A DNA stretch of 41,517 nt from Bacilli bacterium (GTDB lineage: Bacteria > Bacillota_I > Bacilli_A > RFN20 > CAG-826), in NCBI GenBank assembly GCA_017445245.1, contig JAFSUM010000009.1:1-41517 (forward strand), written 5' to 3'. The first letter of the stretch is position 1. Each line of letters begins with the position of its first letter. The position numbers and the translations under genes were made by a program. The notes beneath the pieces were generated by a model. It worked only from the letters and a program-made list of their open reading frames with translations, was not told the DNA's origin and did no database searches. Below, piece by piece: positions 7,229 to 16,006 of this stretch.

Positions 7229-10102
7229 TTATTCTTTGATGGCCTCCAGGAATTCGTCTTCGCTTAGGTTCTCACCATAGAGGGAGCCTGCGCCATAGGG
7301 GATGCCTAGGGCGATCGCGTAGCTGCGGTGCTCTTGCTTGGAGATGGAGGGCAAGATGAGGTTGACGCGTTCTTCTTTCGCCTTCATGACTTCCTCGCTT
7401 AGATCACCGGCTTTGACCGAAGAAGAGGTGGCTTCTTCGATGAGACCGGTAGGCAGATAGAGGAGGTTACCCTTGGCTTGGCCGCCGCGTTCGTAGATGA
7501 CTTTGAGGTGGAGGTCATTGACCGCGGTTTCGAAGTCGGCAAGCTTCGGTTCATCCGCCTCTTCGTAGGTATTGGGGACGAGAAGGGTGATATAACCCTT
7601 TGGCAACTTGGCGTCCTTGATGCCTCTGGAGAGGGTACGGATATAAGTGGAGGAGAACATGCTCGATTTCGAGACGCGGAAGATGACTCCGCGAATCGAA
7701 GAGGCTTTTAGGATGTCGGAGTGCGCTTTATAGAATTCGAAGAAGGACTGCGCTTCACCGACTTCTAGCTGGGACGTGGTCTTCTCGTCGTGGACGAGGG
7801 CGCGTACGGCCTGGGGGGTCGGTTTCTCGCCTTTTGCCAAGACGATGCCGATGCCCGCTTCCATATAACGCGGACGGAGGGAACTGTTCTCGACGACGGG
7901 GGAGAAGAGGAGGGGGAACTTGCCCTTGGAAAGAGCCTTCTTAAGGGCTTCTTCCTTATAGGCGCGCGGCAATACGAGCGGGGCTTCTTCCTTCTCGTCG
8001 AAGGGCACGATGCGGCCTTTGCCCACCGCGGCAACGCGGGCAAAGGAAGTGCGCAATAACGATTCGAGGTCGAAGTTGCAACTCGCTTCCGTCGGGTAGG
8101 AGATGACGTAGTAGGAAATTTCGGGCAAGAAGTCCTTACCATAGAAGGGGATCGGGTTGGAGAGGGCTTCGGCGATTTGAATCGCGAGATCGCGTCCATC
8201 GCCTTTCTCGCCGCCGGAGATGAGGTAGGCGAGGGTATTGTCGTCATAGCGATAGAGGCCTTCTTCGAGGTCGGAGACGGATAGGCGCGAGAGAATCGCG
8301 GCCATGACTTCGTCCATGTTGGAATTCTCGAAGCGGGTGACGATCATGTCAGCGTTTTCGATGCGGAAGGCCAAGACGATGCCTTCTTTGTCGGCGAGGA
8401 ATTCCTCTTCGAGGTCCGCCATCAAAGCGCGGCGGTTGAGGGTGAAGAGGCCGCGGTCGATACGGAAGGAGGAGAGGTTTTGCTCCTGCTTGGTCAAGAT
8501 GAGAGTGATAAGCGGGGCGCGGGAAATGGCCTGGAAGTGGACCATGCCTGGGCCGAGGGCGGGAAGCGTCTTCTTGAAGCCGTCAGTAGAAAGGATATCG
8601 ACGTCCTTGGGAAGAATCGAAGTCGGGCAAGGTTTGCCAATCGCGAGTTCGGGGAAGGCCGAGGCGAGGTTTTCGGAGGCGTGGACGACGTTTAGAGTCA
8701 CCGGATCGAGCTGGAGCATGAAGTGGCGGAAAGGCGCGGTGAGGAGTTCTTCGCGCTTAGCGGCTTCTTCGCGTTCGTAGATGCCTTTTTCTAGTAGCAA
8801 ATGCAGCGTAAGGGTATCGAAGAAGGTGACGAGGGCGTCTTGCTTGGCGTAGTCGCAGTCAGGCATCGGTTTGGTGGAAGAAAGATAGATGATGCCTTCT
8901 TTTTCATCGTCGGTGCCTACGGCGCGGATCGCGATGGAACGAAGGCCAAGGCTATCCATGATGCCCGCGGGACGGGAGGGGAGATTCAAGCCGTCATTAG
9001 AAGCGAAGAAGCGTTCATGGAGGGCGATCTTGTAATACGGATCGAGACGGTCTTCCTTGATGTAACTTTCCTTTTCGAGGGCCTTGAAAGCGGGGGCCAT
9101 GCCTTCGCGGTGGAGTTCTTCGATGAGGCGATAGGCCTTTTTGGAGGGGTCATAGAAGGCCAAACCGATCGCTTCGTAACCGGTCGCGAAACCGGCGGTG
9201 ACGAGCAACATACGGAGGGCTTTGCGGCGGCCTTTCGCGTCTTTGGCGTCCGCCATCGCGCGGCGATACTTCTCATAGGGCAAAGCGTCGAGCATCGCGC
9301 GGCCGGAGACGGTCGAGGGTTCGACGTGGACTTCGCCGGTTTTGAGGACCAAGACGGGGTTCGCGTTTTGAAGTCCCGCGAGGGTCTCTTCGTAGATTTC
9401 TTCTTTCGCGATGTCGGGGTAATAGGCGATGACCGCTTTTAAGCCGAGGGAGACGGGTTGAAGGGCCGAGGGGTTTTCGGCGAGGACGAAGCGCGAGATG
9501 ACCGCGTTGACCTTGCCTTCGATTTCGGCGGCCGCGGTGGCGTAGGGCAAATAGAGGCAATAGCCGCCCGGGACACGACCGAGCAACGTGTCGGGATAGT
9601 TGTTCCTTAGATACGCTTCGAGGCGGCCATAGCTCTGGGGAAGCGCTTTGTCGGTAAATCCATAGAGGACGATGGCCGAACGGTTTGAGGTGACCGAGGC
9701 CAAGCAGATATCGAGTTTGTTTTTGAAATCTTCGCCTTCGAGGGTCTCTTTGATTTCGGAGAGGGCATTGAAGTTGGAATTGGGGAAGGCGTTGACCGCT
9801 TTGGCAATGGAGAGGATTTCCTCGCTGCTATGAGCGATATTGCGGCTAGAGAGGTCGCCATGGGCGATCGCGTCTAGCTGGGCCAAGACGTCATGAGCGG
9901 CGGCCTTGTTTACCTTTTTATAAGCAAGAGCGAAGATGAGGGAAAGGATGACGAGTAATGCGCCTCCGCCGACGAGACCAAGGCTCACGTAAAGGACGCC
10001 TTCAAAGGAAAGGAAGGCGAGGATGATCGTCGCGGCGAGCATCAAAGCGGCCCCGACGAGTCCGAAGATGATGCTAAGTTTACGAAGCGGGCACGGTTTC
10101 AT
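7229..10102 (-). CDS. Membrane protein with degenerate GGDEF, GAF/PAS, GGDEF and EAL domains
   Basis: About 957 residues from ATG 10102 (AAGGGGG site upstream; 10138 would give 12 more residues). Two TM helices at about 9-31 and 37-60 are followed by a HAMP-like linker. A GGDEF-like fold follows, with GRVPGG in place of the active loop (175-180), and then a GAF-like region (about 290-470) and a PAS-like region. The second GGDEF-like domain starts LFTLNRRALMADLEEE and has YRYDDN where GGDEF should be. The C-terminal part (about 725-957) is EAL-like with EAG at the EAL position and GAGSLYGENLSEDEF near the end. All catalytic signatures appear lost, so I infer a sensor or scaffold, perhaps binding a nucleotide, not an enzyme. 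Confidence 0.65.
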   Translation of the reverse strand: MKPCPLRKLSIIFGLVGAALMLAATIILAFLSFEGVLYVSLGLVGGGALLVILSLIFALAYKKVNKAAAHDVLAQLDAIAHGDLSSRNIAHSSEEILSIAKAVNAFPNSNFNALSEIKETLEGEDFKNKLDICLASVTSNRSAIVLYGFTDKALPQSYGRLEAYLRNNYPDTLLGRVPGGYCLYLPYATAAAEIEGKVNAVISRFVLAENPSALQPVSLGLKAVIAYYPDIAKEEIYEETLAGLQNANPVLVLKTGEVHVEPSTVSGRAMLDALPYEKYRRAMADAKDAKGRRKALRMLLVTAGFATGYEAIGLAFYDPSKKAYRLIEELHREGMAPAFKALEKESYIKEDRLDPYYKIALHERFFASNDGLNLPSRPAGIMDSLGLRSIAIRAVGTDDEKEGIIYLSSTKPMPDCDYAKQDALVTFFDTLTLHLLLEKGIYEREEAAKREELLTAPFRHFMLQLDPVTLNVVHASENLASAFPELAIGKPCPTSILPKDVDILSTDGFKKTLPALGPGMVHFQAISRAPLITLILTKQEQNLSSFRIDRGLFTLNRRALMADLEEEFLADKEGIVLAFRIENADMIVTRFENSNMDEVMAAILSRLSVSDLEEGLYRYDDNTLAYLISGGEKGDGRDLAIQIAEALSNPIPFYGKDFLPEISYYVISYPTEASCNFDLESLLRTSFARVAAVGKGRIVPFDEKEEAPLVLPRAYKEEALKKALSKGKFPLLFSPVVENSSLRPRYMEAGIGIVLAKGEKPTPQAVRALVHDEKTTSQLEVGEAQSFFEFYKAHSDILKASSIRGVIFRVSKSSMFSSTYIRTLSRGIKDAKLPKGYITLLVPNTYEEADEPKLADFETAVNDLHLKVIYERGGQAKGNLLYLPTGLIEEATSSSVKAGDLSEEVMKAKEERVNLILPSISKQEHRSYAIALGIPYGAGSLYGENLSEDEFLEAIKE

Positions 10103-10104
10103 GA

Positions 10105-10827
10105 TCAGGACCCCCTTTTGCTCTGGTAGGCGGAGCATAATCCGAAGATCAGCCTACCGACTTTAGGCAAGGCTTCGACGGCTTTGCGGCGGTAGCTGAG
10201 TTTGCCTTCCTCGACGCCGGGGACATAAGAGACCACGTGGATCGGGAGGAAGGGTTTTTTGTGAAGACAGCAGGCAAGCGCGGTCCCACCTGTCGAAAGG
10301 TCGTAGGCATAAAGGTCGATGCCCGCGTAACGGCGGATGTGAAGCGCTTCGAATTCGTCTTTGTCGAAGGTGAGCTTTTCGCCAGACAGATAAGCGCCTG
10401 CGAAAGCGCGGATGCCGCCCGAACCAGCGAGGTTCAAGGCGTTTTTGTTTTGCGAAGCGGAGCAGGGGTAGACTTCGGGCAGACCCGGGATTTCCCCATA
10501 GGGATGGCCTTCCGCGTGATAGTTGATGCCGTGTAGATACGCTTTCGTGCCGATGACGAGGTCGCCGACGGAAAGGATGGGCGAAAGGGCGAAGCAATCG
10601 CCGACCGAGTAGACGACGTCGGGATCATAACGGCTGATGACGAGATTGGTGACGAGGGCGGACATGTAGTTGCTCGGTCCGGCGGCCACCATGACGACTT
10701 CCTCCTTGCCGAAGAAACCGTGGTAGGTCTTCACTCCTTTTTGGAGTTCGCGCTCGGCAGAAAGGAAGGTGAGGCGGGAAGTAAGGTAGAGCAAATCGTC
10801 TTCGTAAGTTGCGATGATGGCGATCAT
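10105..10827 (-). CDS. Nucleoside phosphorylase / MTA-SAH nucleosidase-like protein
   Basis: 240 residues of the PNP/UDP phosphorylase superfamily fold. It begins MIAIIATYEDDLLYL with a beta strand, then VVMVAAGPSNYMSA, VYSVGDCFAL, GDLVIGTKAYLHG and IDLYAYDLSTGGTALACCL, the last resembling the substrate-binding (V)DMExAA-type region of nucleosidases, though MEAA is replaced by YAYD. The enzyme class cleaves the N-glycosidic bond of nucleosides. The ATG overlaps the previous stop (ATGA), and the next gene starts 2 bp after its stop, so it is embedded in the secretion/GGDEF-EAL operon. It may turn over a nucleotide signal or be another binding-only relic. Assignment to superfamily is good; substrate unknown. 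Confidence 0.65.
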   Translation of the reverse strand: MIAIIATYEDDLLYLTSRLTFLSAERELQKGVKTYHGFFGKEEVVMVAAGPSNYMSALVTNLVISRYDPDVVYSVGDCFALSPILSVGDLVIGTKAYLHGINYHAEGHPYGEIPGLPEVYPCSASQNKNALNLAGSGGIRAFAGAYLSGEKLTFDKDEFEALHIRRYAGIDLYAYDLSTGGTALACCLHKKPFLPIHVVSYVPGVEEGKLSYRRKAVEALPKVGRLIFGLCSAYQSKRGS

Positions 10828-12248
10828 AGACGGAATTCCTCCTCGAGACGAAGGGTTTCAAGCGCGATACTAGGCGTGACTTTCTTCTGCGGATAGAGAT
10901 CGGGGATATAGGCGCCCTTCATGTTCGGCGCTTCTAAAAGCAAGGCCGATTCGGAGAGCATCGCGATCTCCGCGTCGCGAAGGCGCGGGTCGATGGAAGC
11001 GAAATCCTCGCCGAAAGAGATGATGTCGGGACGGAGTTCGGACAAGCGGTGGAGGGGGCAACGGGCGGAGAAATCGAGGATCGCGATTTTTAAGCCCATC
11101 GCATGCGCTTTCTTGGAGATGGTGGCTGCGTAGGATTCATCGGCTTCTAGAAGATTCGCGGGGATGCCAAGGCAAACGCGCTTCAATTCAATGTCCATGT
11201 CCATAGCCGTTTTCTTGATGGCGAAGAGGAAGGAGGCTTCGTAGAAGGCGGATTTGCTGCAGGGAAGGATGACAAGCGACAACTTGTGGCGGAGTTCGAT
11301 ATCCCATTCGAGGAGGTCTTTGAAGACGGTGGCGACCAGATACGAGTCGACGCGGGAAGCAAAACCCAAGTTATCGCCTTCGCGGTAGAGTTCGCGCCGC
11401 TCGATGAGGCCGCGGTTAGGATCGAACAAACTGATATCGGCGAAGAGGGCGGCCGTTTTGTTACGCTTGTTGAGCAAGGGGAAGTAGCCGACTTCGAGGC
11501 GTTCTTCGGCAATCGCGGATTCGATGTCATAGCCTTCGCCGATCGCGGAAACTTCCATGGCCTTATCGTAGACGAGGATTTCGCCCGATAGACGGGACAA
11601 AGAATCATAAGAACTCGCGAGCAAGGCGTGGGCGAGGCGCGTGGATGCATCGATATCCTTCTTATCTTCGACACCGATCAATAGTTTCAACGAAGGAAGG
11701 GTCGGGTCGAGGCCGAAGGTGGCAAGCGTCTGCTTGGAGATATCCTCGGCGTTGGCCTTGATGTCGCCTTTACGGCAGGCCAAGAGGATGGTGGAAGGAG
11801 GAATAAAGGAACAATAGGCGTCCTTCTCGCCAAAGGCGCTTTCGATGCGCTGAAGGGGGATTTCGTTTAGCCGCGGTCCGATCTGGGCCTTTTCCTCGGG
11901 GGAGATGTTCGTGAGGACGACGTAATCGAAGACGGCGATGCCGAGGTTTTCCCTTTCGACGTAAGAAAGGAACGCGTCTTTGGGGAGGAGGCGTTTATGG
12001 GGGGAGAGGAAACTGGTGCTTAGGAGGTTATAACGGTCCAAAAGGGACTTGTAGCGGAGCAAACAGGCGATGGCGCCGATGCCGAAGATGATGCCGGCGA
12101 TAAGGCCCGCGAAGCAGGCGATGGCGTAGAGGGAGTCGAATTTGCGGAGGCAAAGCATGACGGAGGCGGAAAGGGCCAACCCGAATCCTAGGCCCGAAAA
12201 GGCGGTCAGGATGAACGTCCATACTAAGGGCGCTTTCTTTTTCTTCAT
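10824..12248 (-). CDS. Membrane protein with degenerate GGDEF-EAL module
   Basis: 474 residues. Two TM helices at about 9-33 and 41-64 anchor a cytosolic part. LLPKDAFLSYVERENLGIAV resembles the LTGLxNRxAF start of GGDEF domains, but no GGDEF loop is seen. The segment ILVYDKAMEV...IESAIAEERLEVGYFPLL matches the GGDEF-EAL junction (normally ...L..AI....L.L.YQP). The EAL motif itself is replaced by FADIS. Later LGIPANLLEAD, LKIAILDFSA and IISFGEDF follow the EAL barrel strands, with DDFG-type metal ligands missing. ATG 12248 overlaps the upstream stop. Likely a catalytically dead regulator paired with the larger protein at 7229-10102. Confidence 0.65.
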   Translation of the reverse strand: MKKKKAPLVWTFILTAFSGLGFGLALSASVMLCLRKFDSLYAIACFAGLIAGIIFGIGAIACLLRYKSLLDRYNLLSTSFLSPHKRLLPKDAFLSYVERENLGIAVFDYVVLTNISPEEKAQIGPRLNEIPLQRIESAFGEKDAYCSFIPPSTILLACRKGDIKANAEDISKQTLATFGLDPTLPSLKLLIGVEDKKDIDASTRLAHALLASSYDSLSRLSGEILVYDKAMEVSAIGEGYDIESAIAEERLEVGYFPLLNKRNKTAALFADISLFDPNRGLIERRELYREGDNLGFASRVDSYLVATVFKDLLEWDIELRHKLSLVILPCSKSAFYEASFLFAIKKTAMDMDIELKRVCLGIPANLLEADESYAATISKKAHAMGLKIAILDFSARCPLHRLSELRPDIISFGEDFASIDPRLRDAEIAMLSESALLLEAPNMKGAYIPDLYPQKKVTPSIALETLRLEEEFRL

Positions 12249-13054
12249 TCGGGATTCCTCCTTCTTTCGGCTTTAAGTTCGGCGCGGGCCTTTCTCTTGG
12301 CCTTTTCTTTCTCTTTTTCGAGTTCTTCGCGGTATTCCTTTTTGAAATGCCACTTTTCGGTGAACTTCATGACGGCGGCTTCGTCTTCTTGGTCGATGCC
12401 TTCTTCGGCCATGGCGAGGGCGATTTCCTTTTCTTCGGCCTTGCGGTCTTTATGCACCTCGATGCCGGTCGAGACGATGGAGACGACGGCGATTAAGGCA
12501 ATGGGCGTCAAGACGACGACGGGGAAGACCCAACTGGTGTCCCTGCCGATCGAGGCCGCGGCGGCCCCGGAGGCACTTGGGGAGACGTAGCTTAAGATGG
12601 TGCCGAGGAAATTGTTATGGCCGATGACCTTGCCGATGACGTGGTCGGAGGTAAAGAACTCGCCTTTGTAGTCGGGACTATAACGGCTGGACTTGGTGTT
12701 ATCGCCTTTGGTGTGAATGACGTAGTATTCGCCCTCTTTATAGGGCTCTTCTTGGATGCGGTGGGTGTTGGGGGCGCCGATCGATTCGTCGTAGAAGGTG
12801 ATGACGTCGCCCATGCGTAAGGTGGCGGGATCGACGGACTCGATGATGATGCCGGTGCCGACGGGGAGGGAGTCGCTTTTGTCGCCGACCATCGAATCGG
12901 TCGCGACGTAGAGGAAGGAATGGCCATAGGCTTTGGGCACTCCGAAGTTGGAACGCTGGGTGGCCATCATCTGAATTTGGACGGAAAGCAGGAAAACGAC
13001 GATGAGTCCGAGGACTGCGTCGATCGAATACGAAATCACTTTCCGCTTGTTCAT
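12245..13054 (-). CDS. sipW: SipW-type signal peptidase I (archaeal/ER class)
   Basis: 269 residues. TM1 (8-28) is followed by LYVATDSM with the catalytic serine at about 54, GDVITFYDE, NTHRI with histidine at about 98 replacing the lysine of ordinary bacterial type I peptidases, and HTKGDNT with aspartate at about 118. A Ser-His-Asp set is diagnostic of the SipW/archaeal/ER class. A second TM lies at 176-198. It should cleave the TFAWF-type precursors encoded all around it. Unusual is a C-terminal cytosolic tail of about 70 very charged residues (KEYREELEKEKEKAKRKA), likely coiled coil and possibly a docking site for the ATPase partner proteins. The gene lies 2 bp after the DUF2357-like gene. 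Confidence 0.9.
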   Translation of the reverse strand: MNKRKVISYSIDAVLGLIVVFLLSVQIQMMATQRSNFGVPKAYGHSFLYVATDSMVGDKSDSLPVGTGIIIESVDPATLRMGDVITFYDESIGAPNTHRIQEEPYKEGEYYVIHTKGDNTKSSRYSPDYKGEFFTSDHVIGKVIGHNNFLGTILSYVSPSASGAAAASIGRDTSWVFPVVVLTPIALIAVVSIVSTGIEVHKDRKAEEKEIALAMAEEGIDQEDEAAVMKFTEKWHFKKEYREELEKEKEKAKRKARAELKAERRRNPE

Positions 13055-13056
13055 CG

Positions 13057-14478
13057 TTACCTCCGTTCTTCTTCGCGGTCCTTTTTGCCTTCTTCGATGG
13101 CGAGGCGACGCGCTTCCTCAAGGCCTTCGGTCTCCTTCTCGGAGTCTTCCTGGGCTTTTTCTTTTTCTTTCTTCGCGGCTTCTTCTTGGGCTTTCTTTTC
13201 CTCTTTGAGGCGCTTGGCTTCTTCTTCCTTACGCGCCTTTTCGAGGGCGGCACGGGCTTCTTTCCTGGCCTTGGCTAAAGCCAAAACGAGGCGGTCCTTA
13301 TCCTGAAGGATATCGGCTTCGATCTTGGGTTTGGCTTTCTTTTGCTCGGCGATAAGGGCCTTGAGGGCGTCTTGTTCCGCTTTTGCTTCTTCGGGGGTGA
13401 GGGCGAGCGGGTTTTCGCGCTTGCCTTTTTCCTGCGGGAAGTGGTTATAGAGGAAACGCCCTTCGTCATAGGTCTCGTCTTCGAGGGTGAAGATGACCTC
13501 GGGTTCGTATACCTTGTGGTCGCTATTCTCCGCGTTATGGACGACGCGGTCTTTAACACGGTGGGAAGACAAGGTCAAAAGCGAGGTGGCAAGAAGCGAA
13601 TAGATGCGGTCATAGTAGGCCTTGTCGAAACGCTGATTGGTCTCGGTGACGTCATAGGAAATACCAAGGGATTCATAGGCGTCGAGGAAGTTCCATAGTT
13701 CGAAGCACTTATGGTAATCCGGCTGCTTATGAAGGATGTTGGTCATGTGGATGGGGGAGGAGACTTCCTTCGCGCCTTTCATGGCTTCCATGAAGGGGGA
13801 GTAGAGGAAGTAGGCGAATTTCTGACGGAGGTCCGCTAGACGGAGCAACAAATCGTTATTACGGGCGGATTCGCCTTTGTCTTTAGAAGGTTCGCGCACC
13901 TGAACGCGTGTATCGATTGTATAGGTAAGGCCATCGATTTCGGTCTTGGTGTGGAGTAATAGCAAGTCGGAGTCATAGGTTTCGCCGTGCTCGGTGATAT
14001 AGACGTAACGCTGCTGGAGGAAGTCGAGGCAGCGGCGGATCAACGTCATGATGAAACGGTTCTCGTAGATTTGGGTCTCCATCTCGGTGAAGGTGGTGAG
14101 AAGTTTCTTGGGGATGACGTTATTATGCTCGTCGACGGTCTGGACGAAGTGGGCGTGGGAAGAGAGATGGGCGACCGAACGGCTGCTCACTTTCTTGACG
14201 AGGCCGGCTTCGACGACTTCGGGATCTTCGCGGAGGAAGGAACGGGGGTTGGCCACGATTTTGGAGAGGCTTTCCATCGCGCCTTCCATCTCTTCGACGA
14301 AGGAGTTATCGAAGGCTTTGACCTCGATGCGCTCGGTCTGACGTAAATACGTCTCGCCTTCGCGGATGGCCTGTTTGGTCGCTTCGAAAGCTTCCGATTC
14401 CTTCGATAGGTTCGATAAGGAAGCGGCGAGGTCCTTCTGGGCGAGGGTGAGGGTTTTGTTCTCTTTGCTTTCGGCCAT
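13057..14478 (-). CDS. DUF2357-like partner of the McrB-like ATPase, with long coiled-coil tail
   Basis: 473 residues. The first 340 or so resemble DUF2357 proteins that accompany McrB-type AAA+ ATPases: VIPKKLLTTF, then IYENRFIMTLIRRCLDFLQQ (the P/Y-ENRF-hxxhh signature, about 138-156), and a helical region ending in a beta-rich part. In usual family members a PD-(D/E)XK nuclease follows. Here I see no such core; instead residues about 366-473 are an alanine/lysine/glutamate coiled coil. It is translated 3 bp downstream of the ATPase gene. I infer an adaptor for the ATPase and not a restriction nuclease. Homology to DUF2357 is from motif and context only. Confidence 0.6.
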   Translation of the reverse strand: MAESKENKTLTLAQKDLAASLSNLSKESEAFEATKQAIREGETYLRQTERIEVKAFDNSFVEEMEGAMESLSKIVANPRSFLREDPEVVEAGLVKKVSSRSVAHLSSHAHFVQTVDEHNNVIPKKLLTTFTEMETQIYENRFIMTLIRRCLDFLQQRYVYITEHGETYDSDLLLLHTKTEIDGLTYTIDTRVQVREPSKDKGESARNNDLLLRLADLRQKFAYFLYSPFMEAMKGAKEVSSPIHMTNILHKQPDYHKCFELWNFLDAYESLGISYDVTETNQRFDKAYYDRIYSLLATSLLTLSSHRVKDRVVHNAENSDHKVYEPEVIFTLEDETYDEGRFLYNHFPQEKGKRENPLALTPEEAKAEQDALKALIAEQKKAKPKIEADILQDKDRLVLALAKARKEARAALEKARKEEEAKRLKEEKKAQEEAAKKEKEKAQEDSEKETEGLEEARRLAIEEGKKDREEERR

Positions 14479-14481
14479 GGA

Positions 14482-15993
14482 TTATTTACTCATCTTCTTG
14501 AGGTCGTTGATTTTCGCTCTGGAGAGGGGGAATTCGGACGCGCCGAAGAGGCGGGTGAGTTCCGCTTCGAGGCCATCGAGCTCATCGCGGAGGAAGCCGA
14601 CGTTCAAAACTTCGAACTTCTTGAGAATCTTGATTTTGAAGACGTAGTCGATGCCGCCGATTTCGGTGCCGCCGCAGGCCACATAGCAGGGGACAAAGCC
14701 CAAAATCTGCTTCATGATACGGTTGCCGAACGCGAGCTTGAAGTGTTCGATGACGTAGGCGTCGAGCTGGTTGAATTTGTCGAGCGTTTCCTGCGAGACG
14801 GGGTAGTCCTTCTTGGCTTGCTGATAGAGGTTATCGAGTAAGGAATAGGGAATCGGAAGCGGTTCGGTGAAAGGCGCTTCGAAGGCATAGCCTTTGTTAT
14901 CGAAGAAGAGGGACATCGCACGGTCGTAGACCTTATCGGTGATGGTGAAGGTCGAGTCGTCGTTATTCGCGGTGCCGACGAAATAGATGTTTTGCCCGAT
15001 GAGAAGCTGTCCGTCTTTGAAATGCTTCGGGTCGTCTTCACGGGGGCCGGGGATGACGGTGATGATCCATTCGTCCTTGTTCGGCATTTCCATGATGGAG
15101 AGGAATTCGGCGAAGTAGTACTCGATACGGGCGAGGTTCATTTCGTCGAGGACGACGATGTTCACGTCGTCGCGGTAGGAGGCTTCGTAGACGGCGGTGA
15201 GGAAGTCGGTCTCGGTGAATTTATGCGTGAAGTCGTTGTAGTAGCCGAGTAGCTCGGAACGGTCGCGCCAGGAAGGCTGGACGGCGCAGATGTAGGCGCC
15301 GTGCTTGAAGAAGCGGCCCATGGCGTAAGGCATCGAAGTTTTACCGGTACCGGAGATACCTTCGAGGATGATCAACTTGCCGGTGCCCATGGCGGCGAAG
15401 AAGAAGCGAACGGTATCGAGGGTGTAATAGAGTTTCATCTGCGAGCAGGCGAAATTGCGGAACCTTTCGCAGATACCGGCGAGGTCCATGTCTTTGGCGT
15501 CATCTGGAATCGGGGTGACGATGTTCTCGCCGTTATAGCGCTGGTCGATCATGTCGAGGCGGACAAAGCGCTTGTCGCTTTCTTCCTCCTCGCCGCTAAG
15601 ACTGGCCCCAGGGGTCAATCCGTTGCGTTCATTGGTCTTAAGACCAAGGATTTTGTCTTTTTCGCGAATCGCATCGTAGAGTTCGAGGTTCAGGCGCTGG
15701 ATTTCCTGCTTCATCTTTTCCTCTTCGCCCTTCTTGGTGCGGGGGCGGAAGATGATTTTGCGGATCAGGAAATAGACCAATAGGAACAAGGCCGCGACGA
15801 TGCCGATGAGGAAGAGCAACATGAGGATGAATAGGATCCATCCGTCGGGGCCGAATGATCCGGCATGGGCGGCGAAGACCTGGTGATAGGTCGCGAAATC
15901 GGTGGCGATGTTGCCTTGTCCTTTGAAGATCAGGCCGATGTTCGTGAAGATTTGTTTAAGCATTTCGTTCAGATAGCTGAAATAGGCGTTCAT
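14482..15993 (-). CDS. Membrane-anchored McrB-like AAA+ ATPase
   Basis: 503 residues. A TM helix at about 51-82 is followed by a charged helical linker and an AAA+ domain: Walker A GISGTGKTS (212-220), SWRDRSELLGYYN (241-253), Walker B IVVLDEMNLAR (279-289), sensor-1 region FVGTANNDD (338-346) and KVYDRAM (354-360). The order and the LDEMNLAR and GTANN...DRA signatures are those of the McrB (GTP/ATP-dependent motor) clade. McrB proteins are normally soluble parts of restriction systems. Here the motor is tethered to the membrane and sits with a signal peptidase and secreted proteins, suggesting remodelling or translocation of membrane/surface proteins. Confidence 0.8.
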   Translation of the reverse strand: MNAYFSYLNEMLKQIFTNIGLIFKGQGNIATDFATYHQVFAAHAGSFGPDGWILFILMLLFLIGIVAALFLLVYFLIRKIIFRPRTKKGEEEKMKQEIQRLNLELYDAIREKDKILGLKTNERNGLTPGASLSGEEEESDKRFVRLDMIDQRYNGENIVTPIPDDAKDMDLAGICERFRNFACSQMKLYYTLDTVRFFFAAMGTGKLIILEGISGTGKTSMPYAMGRFFKHGAYICAVQPSWRDRSELLGYYNDFTHKFTETDFLTAVYEASYRDDVNIVVLDEMNLARIEYYFAEFLSIMEMPNKDEWIITVIPGPREDDPKHFKDGQLLIGQNIYFVGTANNDDSTFTITDKVYDRAMSLFFDNKGYAFEAPFTEPLPIPYSLLDNLYQQAKKDYPVSQETLDKFNQLDAYVIEHFKLAFGNRIMKQILGFVPCYVACGGTEIGGIDYVFKIKILKKFEVLNVGFLRDELDGLEAELTRLFGASEFPLSRAKINDLKKMSK

Positions 15994-16006
15994 GGGATGA
16001 TGCCTC

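Noticed and set aside
7229..12248. Active diguanylate cyclases or c-di-GMP phosphodiesterases
   Set aside because: GGDEF and EAL signatures and metal ligands are replaced at the expected places in both proteins.
13057..15993. McrBC-type restriction defence system
   Set aside because: The partner shows no nuclease core, the ATPase is membrane tethered, and the genes lie inside an operon of secreted proteins and a signal peptidase.
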